NCBI RefSeq assembly: GCF_028554725.1
Contig: NC_071668.1
Location: 76,726,719-76,790,718 of the forward strand
DNA from: Zeugodacus cucurbitae
Taxonomy: Eukaryota; Arthropoda; Insecta; Diptera; Tephritidae
DNA length: 64,000 nt
Reading direction: 5' to 3'
Positions 1 to 11,144 of this stretch are shown piece by piece. Numbering within the stretch: the first letter of the stretch is position 1; every line of letters starts with the position of its first letter. Below the pieces are notes generated by a model that searched no databases, was not told the DNA's origin, and saw nothing but the letters and a program-made list of their open reading frames with translations. Made by a program: the position numbers and the translations under genes.

Positions 1-717
1 TAAATTATATGCTCACCGAAGTGTTAATTGATGCAATGCGTGGGAAGTGGCGCCGTCATGTCGCCAAGATCACAAGCTTCAATTTCAGGCATCAAATATT
101 CGATTATCGTGGCGGTATAACGGTCGCCATCAAAAGTGGGGTTGCTCATCCGAGGCTCTGTTTGATCTTTGGGGAGGTTTTTTTAAGTGATAGGTCCCAA
201 ACTACTACCTACGCACACGCGCATAATCGGTCTTCTCCTTCTCACTTTAGCTCGCCTCCAAACGAATGTCTGTTGGTTACCCAGGATATACTTCGTCTAA
301 AACCTGAAGTCGTGAGCTGCTTGTGTCATATGCAAAACAATCGTTCCTGGCCACTCCCAAGTGAATGGCAATCAGAGACTTTGCACACTTACATGAACTT
401 CTACATATGACCGCATATTCCAAAAGACAACGGCTTCGCTGGTTAGGTCATGTATTTCGAATGGATAAAAACACTCCAGCTCTGAAAGTTTTCAATGAAG
501 CTGGCGGAAGCCGCGGAAGAGGACGACCGAGTAGTGGAAGAAATGAATAGCGCGCCCTGGTGGATTCGACTATAATCGCGTAGGCGGTTTCTACACCAAT
601 ATATATATATATATATATATATACATAACGGTCGCCATTTACGGTTACGTTCTCACCGACGTCATTTTTGAAGAAGTATGGACCAATTATTCCACTGTCC
701 CACAAACTACACCACAC
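1..717 (-). mobile_element. DD41D mariner-like remnant, split by a LINE insertion
   Basis: Read on the minus strand, 717 to 625 encodes the transposase stretch around GIIGPYFF and NVTVNGDRY. It continues after an interruption at 130 to 1, where the DNA matches the copy at 56.0-56.7 kb (the region downstream of NVTVNGDRY). The 14 bases at 117-130 recur at 625-638 and flank the foreign segment. The element is truncated at both ends: the 5' part is missing beyond about 717, and the 3' part runs off the window. No intact catalytic core remains. The family is inferred from similarity to the better copy at 26.5-27.4 kb. Confidence 0.75.
131..624 (+). mobile_element. 5'-truncated non-LTR retrotransposon (LINE) 3' end
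   Basis: A 494-bp insertion inside the mariner, flanked by a perfect 14-bp duplication (117-130 and 625-638). The plus-strand frame near 420-550 reads RLRWLGHVFRM followed by an Arg/Gly-rich segment. This is the motif found after the reverse transcriptase in RTE-like and related insect LINEs. A closely matching piece lies at 57.06-57.34 kb. The frame is broken near 545, where the sibling copy continues to a stop. The insertion ends in an (AT)n tract at 598-624, which fits a LINE tail. Clade assignment is tentative. Confidence 0.75.
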
Positions 718-2480
718 TTGTTTTTTCTGTATGAAATAAATCTATTCAGGTGGCTCTTTGTCCCAGATGTGGACATTTTTTGTTTAGATACCCATTATTT
801 GGTGCGAAACACATTCTTTACCGAACCGTTATATCTTTAATTTACAGAGGAATTGAAGCTCAAAAGAGTTTGTAAGATGTTGTGTTATTAGCGCCACCTA
901 CTGGATTTTTTTAAATATATTTTCCCCGGATACGTTTTAGGGCTTTTGTTCTAAGAATTCTTTAAAGACTTCTACTCCTCATTCTTTGCATTTTACCCCC
1001 AAAATACTCTCGAAAACTTTCTTCTTTATCTAAAAATAGTTTGGGAAAGAAACTAGGCACTCAGTTAAAGTAACAAATGTAAAATTACAGTTTTATATTT
1101 ACCAACAACAAAAAAAAAAAAATAAACGTTAACGGAAGATTGCTACCGCCTGCAACTGAAACTGAAAATCTTATTTATGAAATTTTAAAACCGTTTGAAT
1201 AAGTGATGCTTGTGTGTTGACATTCAACAAGCTGGAGCTGCCAGCTCCTCACTTTACATATGAATCTCAGAAATACTGACTACCAATACGACACACACAA
1301 AGCCAGTTCGGAGCGCAGGCAAGCTCCTGCCACAAATACAAATACAACTGTATGTGCGAGTATGTATATATGTATGTGTGTGTGTGTGTGTGTCTAGTCA
1401 AATATGAAAATGATGTTGTCAACAAGTTTGTTATCCAGATTGCTGTCGTGCTGTTTGTTGTACACCATTGTAGTTGTTGTTGTTGTTGTTACAGTTGTAT
1501 TTGTACTTATTTCTATTTATGCTGAGCTATCCCTGATGTACGAGCGCGTCTGTTAGTAGCTAACTGTTTTAGCACACTCTTGTCGGCTGTTGCTTACCGT
1601 TGTTGTCGTTGTAGTTGTAGTTCTTACTACTGCTTCTCCCACTACCGCAGCTCACTGCCATAATGCTATTGTATAAATTATGACATTTGTTGCGCTGCGC
1701 TTCACTGCGGCTTCAGTTGTAGACTTAGTGCTCAAATAAACCGCCAGCGCGCGCTTCCGACAAACTCACACCCACCCACATGCTCCCCCTTCCACCGCCA
1801 CTTTCAACTGTTGCTCCGCCTGCAGTGTGCTGTCAAGTGAGAGTGATGCTGTGACTGCGGATTCTACTGACAGCTGCTGCCTGCACGCCTGTCTCCTGGT
1901 CTGTCTGCGCGGCGCACTCCCTACTCCTTACCCCTTCTCTTTCTCTCTTGCTCGGCTGCCTGTTGATTTAGTTATTTGCTTAAGTGTATGTATGCGCTTA
2001 TGTAGATGTGTAGATTTGTATATTTACATAAAATCATATTCTGCACACCCCCTCCCTACTCTCGCACTTCTTCAGAGTACTGTCTTTGCTTCGTGCTCCG
2101 GTCATATTTTGCTATCCTTTGCTGTTTAGAACCGTTTTCATTCGTAGAAAAAAAATTGGACAGTCTCTTGACACTTGAACACATTTGTGCTGTCAGCAAG
2201 CTGTCAGGAGCCCATCATAATGACATAATTGCTGTGAACTATTATACTTTATTTACTGTTTCGAAATGTTGCATGGGTTCCAGTGCTTTGAGCGCAATTT
2301 TCTGCTGAGTTTTGAAGTCAAGATTTGTTGGATTTGTTTTGAGTAAAATTGTTTCAGCAATATTCTTAAAGCTCAAGTGACAGCTTTGACGTAGATCTCT
2401 ATAGTCACAACACAGTCTCCATAGTCGGTTCAAAAGGGACTCTTGATATTCTTGAGTTCCTTAATGTAATCTTTTATTGA
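718..2480. other. Non-coding DNA, low complexity
   Basis: No gene is supported. The stretch contains a (TG)n run near 1373-1393, TTG-rich triplets around 1470-1620, and pyrimidine-rich DNA at 1740-2130. Open frames here have composition expected of low-complexity DNA. Confidence 0.6.
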
Positions 2481-2489
2481 CCTTATATT

Positions 2490-3222
2490 AATCTTGTTTG
2501 CTATTGTGAAAGCCGCGGAGCTAGCTCTCAATGCAGCAGCCGCCTAACCCAATGTCAATATCTACGTAGACAGTCATATTATAATCAAGGCAATAACTTC
2601 GGTTCGCAATTCGTCCAAAAGTGTTTTTAATACTAGGGTGATAGTAGGGAGTGTTACCGGGAACAGATGGCTACAATAATACTGGGTGCCAGGCTACAAA
2701 GATATTGAGGGTAACGAGCTTGTGAAAGAGACAACTATTGTCCTGAAACGTAACTAACATTGGTCTTTCAACTTCTTTACAATGATCTGAACAGGAGTAT
2801 GATAAGGAAGGTCATACCGCTTTGGAAAAATATACCGGAGTGTAAAACCCCTAAAACCATGTGTAAAGCGTTAGACCAGAAATACACAAAATTCCTACTG
2901 TCACTCGATAGAAGGGACTGTAGGAGTACGGTTGGAATACTCACTGGCCACTGTCTGGTGGCGGTACACTCCTATAAAATGGGGCTGACGGATTGAGATG
3001 ACCACAGGAAATGTCTAGAACAAGGTATTTGGGGACCTCAAACTAAGAGAATCTGGAAGCGGTATGGGTAATGAAGCCAATAACCTTTTTTCGCGTCAAG
3101 CACTAGCGTCTTAAAGTATGACTCCTCATGGACTACGTGATGGTATTCCATCTGATATCGGGAAGGTCCAAAACTGGTCTAGGTGTGGCTTATTGATCTA
3201 CCAGATTAACCTAACCTATATT
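2490..3222 (+). mobile_element. Degenerate LINE: RNase H and C-terminal end
   Basis: Broken plus-strand frames show an RNase H-like VNIYVDS at about 2552-2575 and WVPGYKDIEGNE at about 2685-2720. Further on comes GILTGHC with a nearby KMGLTD (2930-2996). This order, RNase H then the GILTGHC region, is typical of the C-terminal part of Jockey/R1/I-type insect LINEs. The tail ends in AACCTAACCTA at about 3210-3222, a common 3' end of such elements. Several stops and frameshifts make it a fossil. Confidence 0.7.
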
Positions 3223-5340
3223 TAGCTTGCCATTTCTTGGGAGCATTTCGAGAGTAAACGTCCGTATGCTAATCCCTCAAAAACCATAAATAATTAATGT
3301 CTCTACGATTTTGTTTCCATCGATATCGAGGTGTATTTGTACCAAGCACCGTGCTAGTTTGTTACTTCCAGGGAACGATAGAATCTATAAAGACACTCTT
3401 CGACAAGCCTGTAATCTCAAATTGTGGTCGAAAAGTTATACACAATGGATGACTATATGATATGTCAACCCATAATAAAAATTAATTTTGGTACTCTCCC
3501 ACAAGGCTAAGACTTAGGTCTGAAAAAATCTTGTTAATTGCCTAATGTCGTAGAAATTATGATGCCCGTTCCATAAATACCCGGGCTGAGCCACTGCTTT
3601 ATCATTAATCTGTAAATCATTTTACATGTCTAGTGCCAAGTTAAGATATGTCATTCGCTGAGAGATTATTGCTTCGAATCTCTTGCCAATACGGATACGC
3701 TGGTCAGAGAGTATTTTTTTGATATTTCTCTCCGAAAACCTGGTTGAATATTATGCTCAGAGTCTTGAACTTTCTTGAGAAGATATAGATTTGAATCCAA
3801 CCTGAATTTTTTTTGGACCCGTTCTCATATGATTCCTTGAATTAGAATAAGGTCAATAAGGAATAAGGTGATGAGAGTTAAGGATGGAATACATATTCTA
3901 TATTGACCATTTTATCCTTGTATGGAATTTCATAGCCTGCTTTCTGCTTTAATCTCAAACTAAAATTGACTTTAACCTTTCTAAAATGAAATAATGAAGG
4001 AATCTCACATACACTTATCTATACCTACAGTATGTATGTATGTACTCAGTAAATGTCAAAGGTTGTGACAACTCTCTTAAAAAGTAGTCGCAGACTATTG
4101 TGCTAAATATGAATGTTTCTAAGAATCTACACGGAACGGAAATTAAAGCGTCACTCACCATACAGTTGCTTACATATATACATATATACAGCTATACATA
4201 TATACAGCTATTCTTATATATATATATACATATATATATTTGTACATACATATATGTTGTTGTATGTGTAAAACCACAATTTGAAAAAAATATCAAATAC
4301 AAAAATGTGATTTATTCCTTTTCACCTAAAATTGTGGCACCACAACTCGTCTGGCGCATGTCACATGCGAGAATTGTCAACCGTTATGACAGCTGTCAAA
4401 AGTGCATGTGGTGACTCGCACATCCTCACACATAGACACGCACACACTCAGCTACAAATGACACGCTGTTACTTATACGAAATAACAAAATCATAACAGT
4501 TCACACCTAGCCAACTTGTTGCTATTATTGTAGTTGTTGCTGTTGAAACACCGGTAATTCCGCTCCATAAAATTGTGGTTATATGCTCATGGCATCTGCA
4601 GCCGAATTTCCGGAACTGTGCGCATCCGTTGAGGTGTTAAATTTGACAGGCGTTGTTGACATTTGCGAAATTGTAATTTTGTTATAACCTTCATGTGTGG
4701 CAATGTGTGTGTATGGCAACAGCAACAAACACACAGTGACAAGGAAACATTTGTTGATCGCATACAAAGCGATACTTATAAGATATTTATGTGCATAAAT
4801 AATAAATAATCAATGACTTATGTTCTTATGTGCTGCTGCGCTGCTCACTATGTTGTTGTTGCTGCTGCTGTTCGTTTCGTTGCCTTTGGTAATGTGTTAA
4901 TAAGCGGCTGTGCGATTTAAGTACCCGTGACGCCATTTGTGGCCGCGCCGACATTAATGTTGTCAGCACATAGCAACAAATAGCAGTTCATAACATAACA
5001 AGATGACATAATAAGATATATATGTACATACATATGTATGTATACTCGTATATGTATGTGCGAATACTTCTGTGTGATTGTTATGAAAAAATGCTTTTGT
5101 AATGAAACAAAAACTGTTTTAACAAGTTACTTGCCATTACACTTGTTTTCACTAGCTTATTTTAATTCCCACTGCTTTTCAGTTTATAGTATGAACTTTA
5201 TACCACAATTAAAATCATTTACACAACTGCATTAGGGTGTGTGGAATTTTTGAGAAAATTTTTTTAAATAATTTTCGAAAACCAAAAAAAAAACCAATGA
5301 AATATTAGCAGCAGGAAACTGCTTTAAGAATAAGTAGGCG
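3223..5340. other. Non-coding DNA with AT microsatellites
   Basis: No gene supported. A TATACA/TATATA-rich tract lies at about 4182-4255, and TTG/GCT triplet-rich DNA near 4840-4880. A short ATGT-rich run is at 5020-5060. The remainder is unremarkable intron-like or intergenic sequence. Confidence 0.6.
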
Positions 5341-5357
5341 TTATAAGGCACGAGGTG

Positions 5358-5999
5358 TGTTCAAAAAATAACGGGAATTTGTTTTCCATAATAATGATTA
5401 AAATAGTCCACATTCAATATTATGCACTAATTTCAGCGCAAACCTGAATAAAATTAAAAATTTCAATGAGCGATTGTAATGTACGAGATCTGTTCAAAAA
5501 ATAACGGGAATTTTTAATTTGTATAATAACGATTAAAATAGACCCCATTCGATATTATTCACTTATTTCAGCGCAAAACTGAAACATTTGAAAGTTCGAA
5601 AAATAACGGGAATTTTTATTTTCCATAATAATGATTAAAATAGTGCCCATTCGATATTATGCACTAATTTCAGCGCAAACCTGAATAAAATTAAAAATTT
5701 CAATGAGCGATTGTAATGTACGAGATCTGTTCAAAAAATAACGGGAATTTTTAATTTGTATAATAACGATTAAAATAGACCCCATTCGATATTATTTACT
5801 TATTTCAGCGCAAAACTGAAACATTTAAAAATTCCAATGCACCATGGTACTGTACGATGTTTGTTCAAAAAATAACGGGAATTTTTATTTCTTTTTTATT
5901 TTCCATAATAATGATTAAAATAGACCCCATTTGATATTATGCACTTATTTCAGCGCAAAAAAAAATTTAAAAGTTCCCGTTATATTTTGAACATCTGTC
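5358..5999. repeat. Tandem array built from a transposon terminal sequence
   Basis: Five direct copies of a unit beginning TGTTCAAAAAATAACGGGAA start at about 5358, 5491, 5594, 5728 and 5862. Each continues with a shared body (AATGATTAAAATAG, then TTTCAGCGCAAA). Units 1+2 and 3+4 are near-identical, so the array has a higher-order period of about 236 bp. The array closes with an inverted copy of the unit start at 5971-5996 (CCCGTTATATTTTGAACA). The unit start therefore behaves like a terminal inverted repeat, and the array looks like an amplified end of a DNA transposon. Confidence 0.85.
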
Positions 6000-7000
6000 A
6001 TATATTTTTTTCAACTCAAGTATTGACTACATAGCCAGACAAATACAATATTTAGTGTGTTACATTGTTGGATATTCCACTTCTTCTTCTTAGTTACGAA
6101 TTTTGATCACTCAGACTCAAACTCTAAATCCATAATATGGTCTTTCAAGCATGTGGCCTCACCCTAACTTAATTTCTACCATTATATGTTTATACATACA
6201 ACAACTTATGTATATATATATTTACAGTAATATATTCATTTATTACTATTATCCTTGTTTAATCGTTTTATTGCTCTTTTGGTTTAATTTCAGGTATGTA
6301 TTCCAGCAGCAATCCATTTAAATATACACACCCACATACACACATACATACTCGTAGATGAAAGCACACATGCGTATGTGCGCAGATTCAAGTGAGTAGC
6401 AATATAATATAGTATAAATAAATCGCATTTAAAAGCAAATAAATGCACCACCTCGTTATCCCGGCGCATTAAGCATTTTAATTGCATTCAATGGAAACTT
6501 CAAGTGCTGCCTGATTGTTGAAAAAGTAATTAACATTACTTTCCGCCGAATTTGTCATCCGACGCACGCTTCGCTTCGCCATATTGGACGTGGGGATTTA
6601 TTATAAATCTGCGGAAAATTAATTCTTTAAAAAAAAAACGTGATTAATTTTGAGTTTAATGTGGATCAAGAGAGTATTACGATCCAAAAGGGGAAATAAT
6701 TTGTATGCTTATCTTCAGAAGTTGTTTTCATTGTGGTATGAAGTACTGCATAATTTCATGTACTTGAGAAGAAAGTAAATATTTGAAGCGAGATTTTCGG
6801 GTTTCGATCAAAATTCGATTATTATAATACTATAGGTAGATCTTCTTGATTATTGTATTATATTTACCCCCTAACAGTTAGCCGGAGTTTTGTTAAAGGT
6901 CAGTGATGTTTTTGGAAACAATATAGTGTCTCCAGGTGTTGGAGGAAGATATAGACTTTAGATTTCATACATTTTGAAAATATTTGGAAATATCCACTAA
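6000..7000. other. Non-coding DNA
   Basis: No gene supported. A polypyrimidine stretch ending TTTCAG at about 6290 resembles a splice acceptor, but no coding frame with homology follows it. Alternating CACATA repeats lie at 6325-6350. Confidence 0.55.
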
Positions 7001-7945
7001 TTATACTCTCGCAACAAAGAACTAAACGAGTTAGCTATAAGGTTATATATAGCAAAGTGATCAGAGTGACGAGTAAAGTTGAAATCCGAAAGTAAAAATT
7101 GAGATATCTTAAAGAAACTTGGTATACGTGTTTCTGGCACGTATAAGATGGGCAAAAATGGCGATAACCGAAAATCTATAAAGAGCTTTAACTAAGCCAT
7201 AAATTAAGCTATAAAATCTATAAAATTTGGTACAAAGGATCGTTCTAGGAAGGGACACATTTTGAAGTATTTTTCTTGGGAAAGTGAGCGTGACCCCGCC
7301 CCCTACCAAGTTGTTTGTAGATATCTCGTTAACCTCTAGAGCTATGTATATGAAGGAAACTTTCTAGAGTCGTTTCCTTTAGGTACTACTTTATACAGTC
7401 CAAAAATTGAAGAAATCGGATTATAACCACGCCCACCTCCCATACAAAGGTTATGTTGAAAACTACTAAAAATGCTTTAATTCGGTAAGAAAAACCACCA
7501 GAAACCTTAAATTTCATTATTGAGATGGTAGAAAAGAGCTTCACTCGAAATGGTATACAAAATTTTAAATGGACGTGGTTCCGGCCACTTATGGGTCAAA
7601 AACCATATCTCCGAAACTACTCTACCAATTTCATTGGTTCATAATATCTTCTCGGGTTCCCAATGATATGTTATGAAAATAGTCCAAATCGGTTCACAAC
7701 CACGCCTACTTCTCATATACAAGAAATTTGAAGTCGATCTGAATCGTTTACTTTACAATATATAAAGTGAGCACTAGGGAAAATATCGGAACAGAACTTT
7801 CACAAAAACTACATTTATTATGTGGCATCGCTCTACTAAAAATCGGCGAAATCGAACCATCAGTACTCAAAGCCCCATATATCGAACATGAGGACCTCAG
7901 AGCTTTGAATAAATTTTTTACCGAACTCAGCTCTTCCTTACTTGT
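7001..7945 (+). repeat. Long dispersed repeat, copy 1
   Basis: Begins TTATACTCTCGCAA and carries the block ACGAGTTAG..ATATATA..AAGTGATCAG shared with copies at 51.7 and 61.4 kb. It also has repeated GCCCAC/GACCCCGCCCCC segments, and ends with CCGAACTCAGCTCTTCCTTACTTG, matching the right end of the other copies. The segment TTGCGAGAGTATAAAATG seen near the right end of copies 3 and 4 is missing here. No coding capacity is visible. The class is unknown; it could be a non-autonomous Helitron-like element. Confidence 0.75.
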
Positions 7946-8615
7946 TTTTGGTTATATTCATTACTTAGCTGACCGCTCTCATCAGTACTGACTTTAGACT
8001 AGCGGTATCAATATATTCTCAGATGCAAAGATTTTAAAGCTTCTAAAGTCATATCTAATATTCTATGGAACACTCTCTCTTAAAACAAGAATCATGATTC
8101 GAAACGTCTTCGGGTAGATACAAAGTATTGTATTATCGTAGGAAAATATATATTTGCCGATCGGTTTTCAAATAAGAACACAAGATCTTTGCTTTGTATT
8201 ATACGTAGTTCCCAAACATATTTATTGGTCGTTTTTGTAAGGTATTATATTCATCTATCCCTAGATGGAACTATAATTGAAACTCGAATCATCATAATCC
8301 TAAAAACAAACAAACAGTTCAACATACTTCGAATTATGGAAGGTAATTTGTATGAAATTTTACTTCTAGTGCCAATTCAAAGTTATGGAGAACTTTGGGT
8401 TATAGAAGCTCGAGTTGAGGAACTGTCAATAGGGTACCAAAAAACGAATTGTGGGATACTGAATAGAAGCCTCACACACTGCTTTTAAGGTCGTATGATC
8501 TTAGTTGCTTTGGATCTTCATCTTTCAAAAGATGTTTCCTCCGGTTTCAAAATAACATTTCTTTACTCATTATAGAAAAGTCTTTGGGCACAAAATATAA
8601 TCCACAGAAATAGTA
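7946..8615. other. Non-coding DNA
   Basis: No gene supported. Open frames at about 8189-8488 have no recognisable motif and lie in AT-rich unique DNA. Confidence 0.5.
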
Positions 8616-8937
8616 GGTCTCCAACCTTGTTTCCATCTTTTTTTTTTTGTAAATTTAAGTTTTTTTTAATAAAAAAGGTTACAAATATCGATGAGCCTCA
8701 GCCGCACTTTTTTGGAATTAAAATAGAAAAGCAAAATTTCCCCCAAATGTCGAGAATTCGGGCTCAAAAAGTGACATTTTCAGCTGAGAATAAGTTTGGG
8801 ATGCAAACAGATCTCTACAAATATTTTGTTGGGTTAATGTTGACACAAATGCCCAAGATAGATATAAAAGGATTTAATCGACCAGTGCTTGACTCTAGAG
8901 ACATCTATTGGAAAACGGCGGAAGCAAAGTTGTAGAC
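8616..8937 (-). mobile_element. Mariner-derived MITE, copy 1
   Basis: Both ends match the ends of the mariner family at 30.7 kb: GGTCTCCAACCTTGTTTCC on the left and, inverted, GTCTACAACTTTGCTTCCGC on the right. The minus strand carries the 5' leader and roughly the first 30 codons of the transposase. This is then joined directly to the AT-rich 3' end. The element at 50.94-51.22 kb has the same internal deletion, so both probably descend from one deleted founder. Confidence 0.75.
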
Positions 8938-10740
8938 TGAAGCGGAAGTCTAGATTGTACCAGACTTCCCCAATTTCATTTGGGCTTCCTTAATCTATAT
9001 TTTATCGGCAGTGTTTGTTTCAGTGAAAATGGAACACCACTGAAGTGTCAGCCTCTCCTATGTCTAATTTCTTTCAATCTGCTCAATATCTCTTAACGTT
9101 TCAGACCAGATGAGCTCGCCTATAATATCTCAATTCCAATCAACCTGTATAATCTCTAACAACTCTGCCATGTCGACAGCTCTTAAATTATTTTTCTCGC
9201 AGCTCTCGATAAACACTTTTTCCACTATTTCCATACGAAAACGTTGTTGTCTCAATTCAGCGATTATAATCTCATTATCTATTTTAACTCCGCACAACGC
9301 CGTAATGGACCAAATGGAAATTTGAATCGACTATAAATAGCATAAATCAATGGCATTGATTTTAACTAGCAAACAAAATTAGCAACAACAACAACATAGG
9401 TATATACAGGCACTCACAATAGAGTCTGCATAGTTTCCGACAAATATTCACTTTTTCCCAAAATACAGTTATCCAATAGCGCTGACATTGCATGCTGCTT
9501 AACAGGCTAGCCAGTTCAGGCTAATGGGTTGTTGTTGTTGTTCATGTTGTTGCCACTCCCAACCATTTCTTGTTGACATTACGGATTCTATGCCGCATCT
9601 TCCACCGTCGCGTCCACTCATTGGCATTGTTATTGCAATTCTTGTGCTTCTTATTTGTTGTGACGCCGAGCAAATGAAGCGTTTAGCAGTTGAAGCGTGA
9701 AACTTCACCCTGTTGTGGTTGTTAGCTGCTTGACGCTTCTGCGAAAAAGCTTTTACTATCAGCACTTACCACCCCCCTCCCCGTCACTCACATCTACCGT
9801 TTTTGTTTGTGTTATGCGCCAGCTTTTGTTGTTGTAATGTCTGTTTTTGTTCGCCGACGAGGTTGGCTGGTTGCTGGAGCTGAAGCTCGCTTTGTGTCTG
9901 GCTGGCTGCCTGGCTGTCTGTCTGGATATTAGTGGCTACACTCTCTTTAGTGGTCCCTTGGCAGTAGATTTTAGTGCTATTGCGAATTGTAGTTGTTGCT
10001 TTAGTTTGTACTTCGCTTAGTTGTTTCTGCGTAAATTGTTTCGCTGCTTCTTCTTGGAGAGCGCTCACTCGCACCGCTTTCTTCTTGTTTTCTTCACGCT
10101 GTCTCGTCGCTGAAGAAAGTCTCGCACTTCTGTTGTTGTTGTTGTTATTACTGTTAGTTTTTGTTATTGTTGTTGCTGTGGCAAATTCATTTGATATTTT
10201 CGCAGACAAAGTTTTGCAGCAGTGCAACAGTTGCGCTGGCTGGCTGGCTGTCAGTCTTCATTATTAGTTTGGTGTTTGGTGGTTTTGCTGCGTTTTGTTG
10301 TGCTGGGTCCTTGGTCCTTGGTCTCGACACCGATTTTAAAGTCTACTAAAAACATTTAATTTAGTTAACACAATGAAAAAGCGAAACATCCCTGCTGAAT
10401 TCCATATTAGCTGCATTGCATTGCAAGCTCCCCGATGTGCTTAGTGGCCGAATTGGTGTTTTCTTCGGTGCTTGTGTGCTTGATTTGGCGGTTGAGTTTT
10501 GTGGCTGCCATTTCTGGTTGTATTGCAAAGTTTTTCGATTGTTATTTAATTGAATTTGTTATTAGTTTAATATTTAAGCAAACTGAGGGAAACTAAAACG
10601 ATAACACTTGCTTCAAGAACTCATTGGAATTGAACTTTAGGATGAAAGTGAAAGGTGAGCTTTCGTGGAAAATAAATGAATGGAAATGCATTTATGGCTT
10701 TAATAACAATTCAGTGAAATTAAAATGCATGTATTTCACG
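8938..10740. other. Non-coding DNA, CAA/TTG-rich
   Basis: Contains strong TTG/CAA triplet bias at 9525-9560 and 9820-10260. It opens long frames on both strands (for example, minus strand 10227-9784, Gln/Asn/Thr-rich). This composition is common in fly introns and 5' untranslated regions, and I see no conserved domain, so no gene is called. Confidence 0.55.
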
Positions 10741-10750
10741 GAACATGTCT

Positions 10751-11144
10751 TTAATATGAAAGGAATCGTATTCTTTGGTTTCCACTTCTGGACATCAGTC
10801 GATGTCTATACCCTTAAAGTTCTCGAACAACAAGTTTTTTCATAATGATCAATAAGCTCTATATTAAGTCCGATCTTAGCATCTTACAGAACGTGGTCTA
10901 AGAGAAACTATATGTCCCTCTCCAAAGTGGAGGATAAGCCGTCGGACCAGAGATTCCTTTCTAGATTTTGCTAGACACTATATCTAGATCTTTAATATCA
11001 AAGGAATCGCATTCTTAGATTTCCACTTCTGGACCACTTTTTAAATTTCTCGAACAATTTTTATTATTATTAACAATTCTCTCTCCTTTTTTCATAATGA
11101 TCAATAAACTCTATATTAAGTCCGATCTTAGCATCTTACAGAAC
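10751..11144 (+). repeat. Diverged tandem duplication, period about 241-252 bp
   Basis: The segment starting TTTAATATGAAAGGAATCG at about 10750 recurs at about 10991. The segment CATAATGATCAATAAGCTCT at 10841 recurs at 11093 with one change, followed by a shared run through CTTACAGAAC. Spacing differs slightly (241 versus 252 bp) because of an insertion in the second copy. No coding function is seen. Confidence 0.8.

Noticed and set aside
5358..5999. CRISPR-like array
   Set aside because: Units are over 100 bp, with repeated rather than unique spacers, and the genome is eukaryotic.
6230..6300. Splice acceptor TTTAATTTCAG as an exon start
   Set aside because: The downstream frame has no recognisable coding content and runs into CACATA repeats.
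9784..10227. 147-codon Gln/Asn/Thr-rich minus-strand frame
   Set aside because: CAA/AAC triplet-rich DNA gives such frames by chance in flies; no domain, signal peptide or splice context.
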